From Mercurialis annua (taxonomy: Eukaryota > Streptophyta > Magnoliopsida > Malpighiales > Euphorbiaceae), in assembly GCF_937616625.2 (NCBI RefSeq), contig NC_065573.1, forward strand, positions 2,433,001 through 2,497,000: a stretch of DNA of 64,000 bases, written 5' to 3'. The notes under the pieces are model-generated. The model saw only the letters and a program-made list of their open reading frames with translations. It was not told where the DNA came from and did not search any database. Position numbers and translations under genes: made by a program. Positions 8,696-21,500 of the stretch are shown in pieces; the stretch's first letter is position 1; the number at the start of each line of letters is the position of its first letter.

Positions 8696-11600
8696 AAAAG
8701 ATAAAGCGCTTGGATTTGTTTCGCATAAATGTTTTGCTTAAATTGCTAAAAAGATGAAACGCTTGGACTAATTTCGTAACGTTTGTAAATGTTTGGCTTA
8801 ATTCGCTAAAAATGTGAAACGTTTGGATTTATTTCGTAACGTTTGAAACGTTTGTCTTAAATCGTTAAAATGTGGAAATGTTTGGATTTGTTTCTTAACG
8901 TTTATAACCGTTTGGCTTAAATTGCTAAAAAGGTGAAATGTTTGGTTTTGTTTTTAAACGTTTGTAAATGCTCGGCTTAAATTGCTAAAAAGGTGAAACG
9001 TTTCGATTTTTTTTGTAACGTCTGTAAACGTTTGCCTTAAATTGCCAAAAAGGTGAAACGCTTGGATTTGTTTCGAAAAGTTTGTAAACGTTTGGCTTAA
9101 ATTGCTAAAAAGGTGAAACGCTTGGATTTATTTCGGAACATTTGTAAACGTTTTGCTTAAATTGCTAAAAAGATGAAACACATAAATTTGTTTTGAAGGT
9201 TTCTAAACATTTGGCTTAAATTGCTGAAAAGGTGAAACGCTTGGTTTTGTTTCGTAATGTTTGTAAACGTTTGGCTTAAATCGCTAAAAAGGTGAAACGT
9301 TTAGATTTGTTCTGTAACGTTGTTTGGCTTAAATTGCTAAATATGTTAAATGTTTGGATTTGTTTCGTAACGTTTTAAATGTTTGGTTTAAATTGCTAAA
9401 AGTATGAAACGCTTGGATTTGTTTCGTAACGTTTGTAAACGTTTGGATTAAATCGGAAAAAATGTGAAACGTTTGGATTTGTTTCGTAACGTTTGTAAAC
9501 GTTTGGCTTAAATTTCTAAAAAGGTGAAACGTTTGGTTTTGTTTCGTAAAGTTTGTAAATGTTCGGCTTAAATCGCTAAAAAGGGGAAACGTTTGGATTT
9601 GTTTCGTAACGTTTCTAAACGTTTTGCTTAAATTGCTAAAAAGATGAAACACTTGGATTATTTTAGTAACGTTTGTTAACGTTTGGCTTAAATTACTAAA
9701 AAGGTGAAACGCTTGGATTTGTTTCAGAACGTTTGTAAACGTTTGGCGTAAATTGCTAAAAAGGTGAAACGCGAAGATTTGTTTCGTAACATTTGTAAAC
9801 GTTTGGCTTCAATTGCTAAAAAGGCGAAACGCTTTGTTATGTTTCGTAACGTTTGTAAAGGTTTGGCTTAAATCGCTAAAAATGTGAAACGTTTGGATTT
9901 GTTTCGTAACGTTTTATACGTTTGGTTTTGTTTCGTAACGTTTATAAATGTTTTGCTCTAATAGCTAAAAAGGGGAAACGTTTGGATTTGTTTCGTAAAG
10001 TTTGTAAACGTTTGGCTTAAATTGCTAAAAAAGCAAAATGTTTGTATTTGTTTCGTAACTTTTTGTGAACGTTTGGCTTAAATCGCTAAAAAGTAAAACA
10101 TTTGGATTTTTTTCGTAACGTTAGTAAATGTTTGTCTTAAATCGCTAAAAAGGGGAAACGTTTGGATTTGTTTTGTAATGTTTGTAAAGTTTGGCATAAA
10201 ACGATAAAAAGGTTAAACGTTTGCATTTGTTTCGTAGCGTTTGTAAATGTTTGGCTTAAATAGCTAAAAAGGTGAAATGTTTTTATTACTTTCATAACAT
10301 TTGTAAACATTTGGCTTATATTGCATATAAGGTGAAACACTTGGATTTGTTTCGTAACGTTTGTAAACGTTTGGCTTAAATTGGTAAAAAGGTGAAACGC
10401 TTAATTTTTTTCGTAACGTTTGTACACGTTTGGCTTAGATCGCTAAAAAGATGAAATGCTTGGATTTGTTTTGTAACGTTTGTAAAAGTTATGCTTAAAT
10501 TGCTAAAAAGATGAAACACTTGGATTTGTTTCGTGACGTTTGTAAACGTTTGGCTTGAATCGCTAAAAATGGGAAGCGTTTGGATTTGTTTCGCAACGTT
10601 TGTAAACGTTCGGCTTAAATTGCGAAACGTTTGGATTTGTTTCGTAACGTCTGTAAACGTTTGGCTTTAATCGCTAAAAAGGTGAAACGTTTGTATTAGT
10701 TTTGTAACGTTTGCAAATGTTTCGCTTCAATCTCTAAAAAGGGGAAACATTTGGATTGGTTTCGAAACGTTTGTAAACGTTTGGCATAAATCGCTAAAAA
10801 GGTGAAATGTTTGGATTTGTTTCGTAACTTTTTGAACATTTGGCTTAAATCGCTAAAATGGGGAGATGTTTGGATATGTTTCGTAACGTTTGTAAATGTG
10901 TGGCTTAAATTGCTAAAACGGTGAAACACTTGGATTTGTTTCATAACGTTTGTAAATGTTTGACTTAAATTGCTAAAAAGGTGAAACGGTTGAATTTGTT
11001 TCATAACGTTTATAAACGTTTGGCTTAAATTGCTAAAAAAGTGAAACGTTTGGATTTGTTTCGTAGCGTTTTTAAGCGTTCGGCTTAAATGACTAAAAAG
11101 GCGAAATGTTTGAATTTGCTTCGTAACATTTTGTTAACGTTTGACTTAAATCGCTAAAAAAATGAAACATTTGGATTTGTTTCGTAACGTTGTAAATGTT
11201 TGGATTGAATCGCTAAAAAGGTGAAACATTTGGATTTGTTTTGTAACGTTTGTAAACATTTGGCTTATAGCGCTAAAAAGATGAAACATTTGGTTTTGTT
11301 TCGTAACGTTTGTAAACGTTTGGCATAAATTTCTAAAAAGGTGAAACGCTTTGATTTGTTTTGTAACGTTTGTAAATATTTGGCTTAAATCGCTAAAAAG
11401 GGGAAACGTTTGGATTTTTTTCGTAACGTTTGTAAATGTTTTGGCTTAAATCGCTAAAAAGGGGAAACGTTTGGATTTGTTTCGTAACGTTTGTATACGT
11501 TTGGCTTCATTCACTAACCAGGTGAAACGTTTGGATTTGTTTCGTAACGTTTTAATAGTTTGGCTTAAATCGCTAAAATAGGGAAATGTTTGGATTTCTT

Positions 11601-13806
11601 TCGTAACGTTTGTAAACGTTTGGCTTAAATTGCTAAAAAGGTGAAATGTTTTGTTTTGTTTTGTAACATTTGTAAACGTTCGGCTTAAATCGCTAAAAAG
11701 GTGACACGTTTAGAGATGTTTCGTAACGTTTGTAAACGTTTTGCTTAAATTGCTAAAAAGGTGAAACGCTTGGATTTATTTCGTAACGTTTGTAAACGTT
11801 TGGCTTCAATCCCTAACCAGGTGAAACGTTTGGATTTGTTTTGTAATGTTTTAATCGTTTGGCTTAAATCGCTAAAATAGGGAAATGTTTGGATTGTTTC
11901 GTAACGTTTGTAAACGTTTGGCTTAAATTGCTAAAAAGGTGAAATGTTTTGTTTTGTTTTGTAACATTTGTAAACGTTCGGCTTAAATCGCTAAAAAAAG
12001 GTGACACGTTTAGAGATGTTTCGTAACGTTTGTAAACGTTTTGCTTAAATTGCTAAAATGGTGAAACGCTTGAATTTGTTTCGGAACGGTTGTAAATGTT
12101 TGGCTTAAATTTTTAAAAAGGTGAAACGCTTGTATTTGTTTCATAACGTTTGTAAACGTTTGGCTTAAATTGCTAAAAAGGTGAAACGGTTGAATTTGTT
12201 TCGGAACGTTTGTAAGTGTTTGGCTTTAATCACTAAAAATGTGAAACGTTTGGATTTGTTTCGTAACGTTTTAAACGTTTGGTTTTTTTTCGAAACGTTT
12301 GTAAACGTTTGGCCTAAATCTCTAAAAAGGTGAAATGTTCGGATTTGTTTCGTAACGTTTGTAAATGTTTCGCTTAAATTGCTAAAGAGGTAAAACGCTT
12401 GGATTTATTTTGTAACATTTGTAAACGTTTGGCCTAAATTGCTAAACGTGAAACGCTTGGATTTGTTTTGTAACTTTTGTAAACTTTTGGCTTAAATTGC
12501 TAAAAAGCTGAAACATTTGGATTTCTTTCATAGCCGTTGTAAACGTTTGGCCTAAATCGCTAAAAAGGGGAAACGTTTGGATTTGTTTCGTAACGTTTGT
12601 AAATGTTTGGCATCAATCGCTAAAAAGGTGAAACTTTTGGATTTTTTTCGTAACGTTTGTAAACGTTTAGCTTCAATCGCTTAAAAGGTGAAACGTTTGT
12701 ATTTGTTTCGTAACATTTATAAACGTTTGGCATTAACCGCTAAAAAAGTGAAATGTTTGGATTTGTTTCGAAACGTTTTAAACATTTATCTTAAATCATT
12801 AAAATGGGAAAATGTTTGGATTTATTTCGTACCGTTTTTAAACGTTTAGCTTAAATTGCTAAAAAGGTGAAATGTTTGCTTTTGTTTCTTAACATTTGTA
12901 AACGCTCCGTTTAAATTGCCAAAAAGGTGAAACCTATGGATATGTTTCGTAATGTTTGTAAACGTTTGGCTTAAATTGCTTAAAAGGTGAAAAGCTTGGA
13001 TTTCTTTTGTAAATTTTGTAAACGTTTGACTTAAATTGCTAAAAAGGTGAAACAATTGGATTTGTTTCTGAACGTTTGTAAACGTTTGGCTTAAATTGTT
13101 AAAAAGGTGAAACGCTTGGTTTTGTTTGGTAACGTTTGTAAACATTTGGCTTAAATCGCTAATTAAAAAGGTGAAACGTTTAGATTTGTTTCGTCATGTT
13201 TGTAAATGTTTAGCTTAAATTGCTAAAGATGTCAAATGTTTGGATTTGTTTCGTAACGTTTTTAACATTTGGTTTTAATTGCTAAAAAGATGAAACGCTT
13301 GGATTTGTTTCGTATCGTTTGTAAACGTTTTGCTTAAATTGCTAAAAAGATGAAACTCTTGGATTTGTTTCGTAACGTTTGTAAACGTTCGGCTTAAATT
13401 GCTAAAAAGGTGAAACGTTTGGATTTGTTTCGTAACGTTTGTAAACGTTTGGCTTAAATTGCTTAAAAGGTGAAAAGCTTGGATTTATTTCGTAACATTT
13501 GTAAAAGTTTGGCTTAAATTGCTAAAAAGATGAAACGCTTGGATTTGTTTCGGACCGTTTGTAAACGTTTGGCTTAAATTGCTAAAAAGGTGAAACTTTT
13601 GGTTTTGTTTGGTAACGTTTGTAAACGTTTGGCTTATATCGGTAAAAAGGTGAAACGTTTAGATTTGTTTCGTAACGTTTGTAAACGTTTGGCTTAAATT
13701 GCTAAAGATGTTAAACGTTTGGATATATTTCGTAACGTTTTTAACGTTTGATTTTAATTGATAAAAAGATGAAACGCTTGGATTTGATTCGTAACTTTTG
13801 TAAACG
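8696..13806 (+). repeat. 60-bp satellite array, block 1
   Basis: About 85 head-to-tail monomers of 60 bp. A monomer close to the consensus can be read at 60361-60420: GTTTGGCTTA, AATTGCTAAA, AAGGTGAAAC, GTTTGGATTT, GTTTCGTAAC, GTTTGTAAAC. Variants differ at a few positions each, often at CpG, and 58-bp versions with CGTTTTAAACG are common. The left edge abuts the truncated LTR end (8695). The right edge (13806) joins LTR sequence in mid-repeat, marking a duplication breakpoint. Markers shared with 15555-22566 show that the whole block, with the preceding LTR part, is one copy of a tandem duplication. It contains no gene; minus-strand open frames up to about 107 codons follow from the repeat period. 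Confidence 0.95.
11460..12060 (+). repeat. Two copies of a five-monomer (~300 bp) higher-order unit
   Basis: The unusual monomer text CACTAACCAGGTGAAACG at 11511 is echoed by CCCTAACCAGGTGAAACG about 300 bp later. The following monomers repeat in order: CGTTTTAAT-GTTTGGCTTAAATCGCTAAAATAGGG, a TTTTGTTTTG monomer, then GGTGACACGTTTAGAGATG. The paralogous region shows the same pair at about 18385 and 18685, while the one at 32130 has a single copy. Confidence 0.75.
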
Positions 13807-15554
13807 TGACATGCACATTACAATCTACAATCATACATATATAACACACGCACGTATGGTATTCGTCATAATTAAAAGTACGTATGGGAACGTACCATGT
13901 TTCTTTATAAACATATGAATAATAGTACATATAGGAATGTACTATACTTTTCTCACGCATATTTGGTTCGATACTCGTATATTATTCGATATTTGGTTAC
14001 GATTGTATTGCTTAACCCTTTCCCAGTATTTTAAGCATATATGTTCTTTTCATCTACTTAGGTTATTCTTAAAATAACACAGTACGGAAAGTAATCGTTT
14101 TCAAAAAATACATACATATACTTTTTCAAACATATTATTAAACATATAAGTATTCATATAGTCGTCCGTATATGAAAATACTCGACTTTATGAATATTAA
14201 CTAGTAATTAAAATGTACTCACAGAAAACGCTTATCCAATAACACTTTGGGGCTTAGAAACGTCAAACTTCCCGAGCTCTTTGTCCAACTGCCTCTTGCC
14301 TCGCCGGATCTAAAACAATTTCAAAACGTTTGATTCATATCAGAATCTGATTCTAGATTTGAGACACGACACGCCACACTCTTTAACCATCGTGCTTCTC
14401 ATATATTTATCCCGATAAACAGTATCTAACTCGTTTATGGATCGAATATCCTTTCTAAGTCATCTCACATTTAAACTCATTAGGTTAGCGATTCGATCAA
14501 TCGATAATCGATCGATTTCAATCTCGGTATGCGAATACAGAACGGGGTCTCAAAAAAATACGATAGGACGAAAGGATCTAGGTGCACGTTCGTGCCTTGG
14601 GGTACACGATCGTGCACCTTTGGTGGTGTACGTTCGAGCACCTTGGTGCACGGTCGTGCACCATATAAAGGTGCACGTTCGTGCACCTCGTGTGCACGAT
14701 CCCCGAAATCGTTTTCTGGGGTATTCCAATGTGCTATAGGCGTAAAAATACTCCTAACGCATCCAAAACGCTTAATCTAAACTCAAAACATCCAAATACG
14801 ATTCTAAAAGCGATTAAACGATAAAATCGTTTCGTGGTCTAAAACTTTAACTCGATATATAATGTAATTCATCCATCCAAATAATAAAACGTCAAGTTTA
14901 CCGTGATTCGCCACTGAAATACGATTGTTTCGAGCTATATAACGTCGGAAACGGACGAGAAACGGCGAAGCGGCGACGGATCGAATCGATCGCTCTTTTC
15001 TTTCTTCCTTCTGATGCTCCTCCCACCTTCTGGAGCTTTCTTTCTCTCCTTTACTTCTTATCCTATACATATTTGCAAATGTATCACTTTGATCCTTCTT
15101 TTTTGTAACTTAAACTTTATATTTTTACTAAACGGTTAATTACTCACTTTAACTCAATTACGTCCGTATTGTTTATATCCAAATAAATAATACGATTCTA
15201 AAATTATTATTTTCCATCAATAATCCTCTAATTTCTATTCTCGACGCTCAATTGGCTAATTTGCATTTTAGCCCTTGAAACTTTTCAAAAGTTACACTTT
15301 AGTCCAAAACGCTTCCGCGTCCAAATTTTAAACAGTCTCCGATTAACTCGAGACTTTACTATAAAATATTTCGCGGACTTTGGCGAAATAAATTCCATTA
15401 CGGGATTTATATTTTATTTTATATAAATTTTCGAAGATATTTCTTAAAACCCGCTAATTAGCCTAATAAAATCATTCCAATTTCCGAGATATTTAAATTA
15501 TATTCTTCTTAACTTAATTTATCGGAATTCCCGACACGTGGCACGACTTAATTA
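13807..15554 (-). mobile_element. Truncated LTR copy, duplicated together with its flanking satellite
   Basis: This 1.75-kb piece matches the right LTR (6579-8695) from TGACATGCAC to GACTTAATTA. It shares variants with that LTR rather than the left one, for example AATAATAAAACGTCAAG near 14880 against ACGGTATAACGTCAAG near 1067. It ends at exactly the same truncated point, followed by the same satellite start (AAAAAGATAAAGCGCTTGG). It lacks the MITE: the target site is intact at about 13832. So it did not insert here. It was copied with the adjoining satellite before the MITE arrived. The left edge cuts the LTR at an arbitrary internal point. It includes six palindrome units at 14581-14704. 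No gene. Confidence 0.88.
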
Positions 15555-18500
15555 AAAAGATAAAGCGCTTGGATTTGTTTCGTATAAACGCTTTGCTTAA
15601 ATTGCTAAAAAGATGAAACGCTTGGATTAATTTCGTAACGTTTGTAAACGTTTGGCTTAATTCGCTAAAAATGTGAAACGTTTGGATTTATTTTGTAACG
15701 TTTGAAACGTTTGTCTTAAATCGTTAAAATGGGGAAATGTTTGGATTTGTTTCTTAACGTTTGTAACCGTTTGGCTTAAATTGCTAAAAAGGTGAAATGT
15801 TTGGTTTTGTTTTTAAACGTTTGTAAATGCTCGGCTGAAATTGCTAAAAAGGTGAAACGTTTTGATTTGTTTCGTAACGTTTGTAAACGTTTGCCTTAAA
15901 TTTCCAAAAAGGTGAAACGCTTGGATTTGTTTCGAAAAGTTTGTAAACGTTTGGCTTAAATTGCTAAAAAGGTGAAACGCTTGGATTTATTTCAGAACGT
16001 TTGTAAACGTTTTGCTTAAATTGCTAAAAAGGTGAAACGCTTGAATTTGTTTTTGAAGGTTTCTAAACGTTCGGCTTAAATTGCCAAAAAGGTGAAACGC
16101 TTGGTTTTGTTTCGTAATGTTTGTAAACGTTTGGCTTAAATCGCTAAAAAGGTGAAACGTTTAGATTTGTTCCTTAACGTTGTTTGGCTTAAATTCCTAA
16201 ATATGTTAAATGTTTGGATTTGTTTCGTAACGTTTTAAATATTTGGTTTAAATTGCTAAAAAGATGAAACGCTTGTATTTGTTTCGAAACGTTTGTAAAC
16301 GTTTTGCTTAAATTGCTAAAAAATGAAACGCTTGGATTTGTTTCGTAACGTTTGTAAACGTTTGGATTAAATCGGAAAAAATGTGAAACGTTTGGATTTG
16401 TTTCGTAACGTTTGGAAACGTTTGGCTTAAATTGCTAAAAAGGTGAAACGTTTGGTTCTGTTTCGTAAAGTTTGTAAACGTTCGGCGTAAATCGCGAAAA
16501 AGGGGAAACGTTTGGATTTATTTCGTAACGTTTCTAAAGGTTTTGCTTAAATTGCTAAAAAGATGAAACACTTGGATTTGTTTAGTAACGTTTGTAAACG
16601 TTTGGCTTAAATTACTAAAAAGGTGAAACGCTTGGATTTGTTTCGGAACGTTTGTAAACATTTGGCGTAAATTGCTAAAAAGGTGAAACGCGAAGATTTG
16701 TTTCGTAACATTTGTAAACGTTTGGCTTCAATTGCTAAAAAGGCGAAACGCTTTGTTATGTTTCGTAACGTTTGTAAAGGTTTGGCTTAAATCGCTAAAA
16801 ATGTGAAACGTTTGGATTTGTTTCGTAACGTGTTATACGTTTGGTTTTGTTTCGTAACCTTTATAAACGTTTTGCTTTAATCGCTAAAAAGGTGAAACGT
16901 TTGGATTTGTTTCGTAATGTTTGTAAACGTTTGGCTTAAATTGCTAAAAAAGCAAAACGTTTGTATTTGTTTCGTAACATTTTGTAAACGTTTGTCTTAA
17001 ATCGCTAAAAAGGTGAAACATTTGGATTTGTTTCATAACGTTTGTAAATGTTTGTCTTAAATCGCTAAAAAGGGGAAACGTTTGGATTTGTTTTGTAATG
17101 TTTGTAAACGTTTGGCATAAAACGCTAAAAAGGTTAAAGGTTTGCATTTGTTTCGTAGCGTTTGTAAATGTTTGGCGTAAATAGCTAAAAAGGTTAAATG
17201 TTTGTATTACTTTCATAACGTCTGTAAACATTTGGCTTAAATTGCATATAAGGTGAAACACTTGGATTTGTTTCGTAACGTTTTTAAACGTTTTGCTTAA
17301 ATTGGTAAAAAGGTGAAACGCTTGATTTTTTTCGTAACGTTTGTAAACGTTTGGCTTAGATCGCTAAAAAGATGAAATGCTTGGATTTGTTTTGTAACGT
17401 TTGTAAAAGTTATGCTTAAATTGCTAAAAAGATGAAACACTTGGATTTGTTTCGTAACGTTTGTAAACGTTTGGCTTGAATCGCTAAAAATGGGAAACGT
17501 TTGGATTTGTTTCGCAAAATTTGTAAACGTTCGGCTTAAATTGCGAAAAAGGTGAAACGTTTGGCTTTAATCACTAAAAAGGTGAAACGTTTGGATTAGT
17601 TTTGTAACGTTTGCAAACGTTTCGCTTCAATCTCTAAAAAGGGGAAACGTTTGGATTGGTTTCGAAACGTTTGGCATAAATCGCTAAAAAGGGGAAATGT
17701 TTGGATTTGTTTCGTAACTTTTTAAACATTTGGCTTAAATCGCTAAATGGGGAGATGTTTGGATATGTTTCGTAACGTTTGTAAATGTGTGGCTTAAATT
17801 GCTAAAAAGGTGAAACACTTGGATTTGTTTCCTAACGTTTGGCTTAAATTGCTAAAAAGGTGAAACGGTTGAATTTGTTTCATAACGTTTGTAAACGTTT
17901 AGCTTAAATTGCTAAAAAGGTGAACCGTTTGAATTTGTTTCGTAACGTTTTTAAGCGTTCGGCTTAAATGACTAAAAAGGCGAAATGTTTGAATTTGCTT
18001 CGTAACATTTTGTTAACGTTCGGCTTAAATCGCTAAAAAAATGAAACATTTGGATTTGTTTCGTAACGTTTGTAAATGTTTGGATTGAATCGCTAAAAAG
18101 GTGCAACGTTTGGATTTGTTTTGTAAAATTTGTAAACGTTTGGCTTATAGCGCTCAAAAGATGAAACATTTGGATTTGTTTTGTAACGTTTGTAAACGTT
18201 TGGCATAAATTGCTAAAAAAGTGAAACGCTTTGATTTGTTTTGTAACGTTTGTAAATGTTTGGCTTAAATCGCTAAAAAGGGGAAACGTTTGGATTTTTT
18301 TCGTAACTTTTGTAAATGTTTTGGCTTAAATCGGTAGAAAGGGGAAACTTTTGGATTTGTTTCGTAACGTTTGTAAACGTTTGGCTTCATTCGCTAACCA
18401 TGTGAAACGTTTGGATTTGTTTCGTAACGTTTTAATCGTTTGGCTTAAATCGCTAAAATAGGGAAATGTTTGGATTTGTTTCGTAACGTTTGTAAACGTT

Positions 18501-21500
18501 TGGCTTAAATTGCTAAAAAGGTGAAATGTTTTGTTTTGTTTTGTAACATTTGTCAACGTTCGGCTTAAATCGCTAAAAAGGTGACACATTTAGAGATGTA
18601 TCGTAACGTTTGTAAACGTTTTGCTTAAATTGCTAAAAAGGTGAAACGCTTGGATTTATTTCGTAACGTTTGTAAACGTTTGGCTTCAATCACTAACCAG
18701 GTGAAACGTTTGGAATTTTTTCGTAACGTTTTAATCGTTTGGCTTAAATCGCAAAAATAGGGAAATGTTTGGATTTGTTTCGTAACGTTTGTAAACGTTT
18801 GGCTTAAATTGCTAAAAAGGTGAAATGTTTTGTTTTGTAACATTTGTAAATATTCGGCTTAAATCGCTAAAAAGGTGACACGTTTAGAGATGTTTCGTAA
18901 CGTTTGTAAACGTTTTGCTTAAATTGCTAAATGGTGAAACACTTGAATTTGTTTCGGAACGTTTGTAAATGTTTGGCTTAAATTTTTAAAAAGGTGAAAC
19001 GCTTGTATTTGTTTCATAACGTTTGTAAACGTTTGGCTTAAATTGCTAAAAAGGTGAAACGGTTGAATTTGTTTCGGAATGTTTGTAAGTGTTTGGCTTG
19101 AATCACTAAAAATGTGAAACGTTTGGATTTGTTTCGTAACGTTTTAAACGTTTAGTTTTTTTTCGAAACGTTTGTAAACGTTTGGCCTAAATCTCTAAAA
19201 AAGGTGAAATGTTCGGATTTGTTTCGTAACGTTTGTAAATGTTTCGCTTAAATTGCTAAAAAGGTAAAACGCTTGGATTTGTTTAGTAACATTTGTAAAC
19301 GTTTGGCCTAAATTGCTAAACGTGAAACGCTTGGATTTTTAAAAAGGTGGAACGCTTGTATTTGTTTCGTAACTTTTGTAAACTTTTGGCTTAAATTGTT
19401 AAAAAGCTGAAACATTTGGATTTCTTTCATAGCCGTTGTAAACGTTTGGCCTAAATCGCTAAAAAGGGTGAAACATTTGGATTGGTTTCATAACGTTTTG
19501 TAATTGTTTGGCACCAAGCGCTAAAAAGGTGAAACTTTTGGATTTTTTTCGTAACGTTTGTAAACGTTTAGCTTGAATCGCTTAAAAGGTGAAACGTTTT
19601 TATTTGTTTCATACGTTTGTAAACGTTTGGCATTAATCGCTAAAAAAGTGAACTGTTTGGATTTGTTTCGTAACGTTTTAAACATTTATCTTAAATCGTT
19701 AAAATGGAGAAATGTTTGGATTTCTTTCGAACCGTTTTTAAACGTTTGGCTTAAATTGCTAAAAAGGTGAAATGTTTGGTTTTGTTTCTTAACATTTGTA
19801 AACGCTCCATTTAAATTGCCAAAAAGGTGAAACCTTTGGATTTGTTTCGTAACGTTTGTAAACGTTTGGATTAAATTGCTTAAAAGGTGAAAAGCTTGGA
19901 TTTCTTTTGTAAATTTTGTAAATGTTTGGCTTAAATTGCTAAAAAGGTGAAACAATTGGATTTGTTTCTAAACGTTTGTAAACGTTTGGCTTAAATTGTT
20001 AAAAAGGTGAAACGCTTGGTTTTGTTTGGTAACGTTTGTAAACGTTTGGCTTAAATTGCTAAAGATGTCAAATGTTTCGATTTGTTTCGTAACGTTTTTA
20101 ACATTTGGTTTTAATTGCTAAAAAGATGAAACGCTTGGATTTGTTTCGTATCGTTTGTAAACGTTTTGCTTAAATTGCTAAAAAGATGAAACTCTTGGAT
20201 TTGTTTCGTAACGTTTGTAAATGTTTGGCTTGAATCACTAAAAATGTGAAACGTTTGGATGTGTTTCGTAACGTTTGTAAACGTTCGGCTTAAATTGCTA
20301 AAAAGGTAAAACGTTTGGATTTGTTTTGTAACATTTGTAAACGTTCGGCTTGAATCGCTAAAAGGTGAAACGTTTGGATTTGTTTCGTAACGTTTATAAA
20401 TGTTTGGATTAAATCGCTAAAAAGGGGAAATGTTTGGATTTTATTCGTAACGTATGTAAACGTTTGGCTTTAATCGCTAAAAAGGTGAAACGTTTTGATT
20501 TGTTTCGTAACCTTTTTAAACGTTTGAAATAAATTGCTAAAAAGGTGAAATGTTTGGATTTGTTTCGTAACGTTTTAAACGTTTGGCTTAATTCGCTAAA
20601 TGGGGAAATGTTTGGATTTGTTTCGTAACGTTTATAAACGTTTGGCTCAAATTTCGAAAAAGGTGAAATGTTTGGTTTTGTTTCGTAACATTTGTAAACG
20701 TTCGTCTTAAATCGCTAAAAAGGTGGCACATTTGGATTTGTTTCGTATCGTTTGTAAACGTTCGGCTTAAATTGCAAAAAAGGTGAAACGTTTGGATTTG
20801 TTTTGTAACATTTGTAAACGTTCGGCTTAAATCGCTAAAAAGGTGAAACAATTGGATTTGTTTTGTAACGTTTGTAAATTTTTAAATTAAATTGCTAAAG
20901 ATGTGAAACGTTTGGATTTGTTTCGTAACGTTTGTAAATGTTTGGCTTAAATCGCTAAAAAGGTGAATCGTTTTGATTTGTTTCGTAACATTTGTTAACG
21001 TTTGGCTTCAATCGCTAAAAAGGTACAATGTTTGGATTTCATAACGTTTTAAACGTTTGGCTTAAATCGATAAAATGGGGAAATGTTTGGATTTTTTTCG
21101 TAGCGTTTGTAAACGTTTGGCTAATATTGCTAAAAAGGTGAAATTATTCGCTTTGTTTCCTAACATTTCTAAACGTTCAGCTTAAATCGCTAAAAAGGTG
21201 ACATGTTTGGATTTGTTTCGTAATGTTTGTAAACTTTTTACTTAAATTGCTAAAAGGGTGAAACGCTTAAATTTATTTCGTAACGTTTGTAAACGTTTGT
21301 CTTAAATTACCAAAAAGGTGAAACTCTTGAATTTGTTTCGGAACATTTGTAAACGTTTGGCTTAAATTGTTAAAAAGGTGAAACGCTTGGATTTGTTTCA
21401 TAATGTTTGCAAATGTTTGGCTTAAATTGCTAAAAAGGTGAAACACTTGGTTTTGTTTCGTAACGTTTGTAAGGGTTTGGTTTGAATCGCTAAAAATGTG

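Noticed and set aside
8696..13806. Possible CRISPR array (regular short repeats)
   Set aside because: The whole period is conserved with no unique spacers, the context is eukaryotic retrotransposon DNA, and no cas genes are present.
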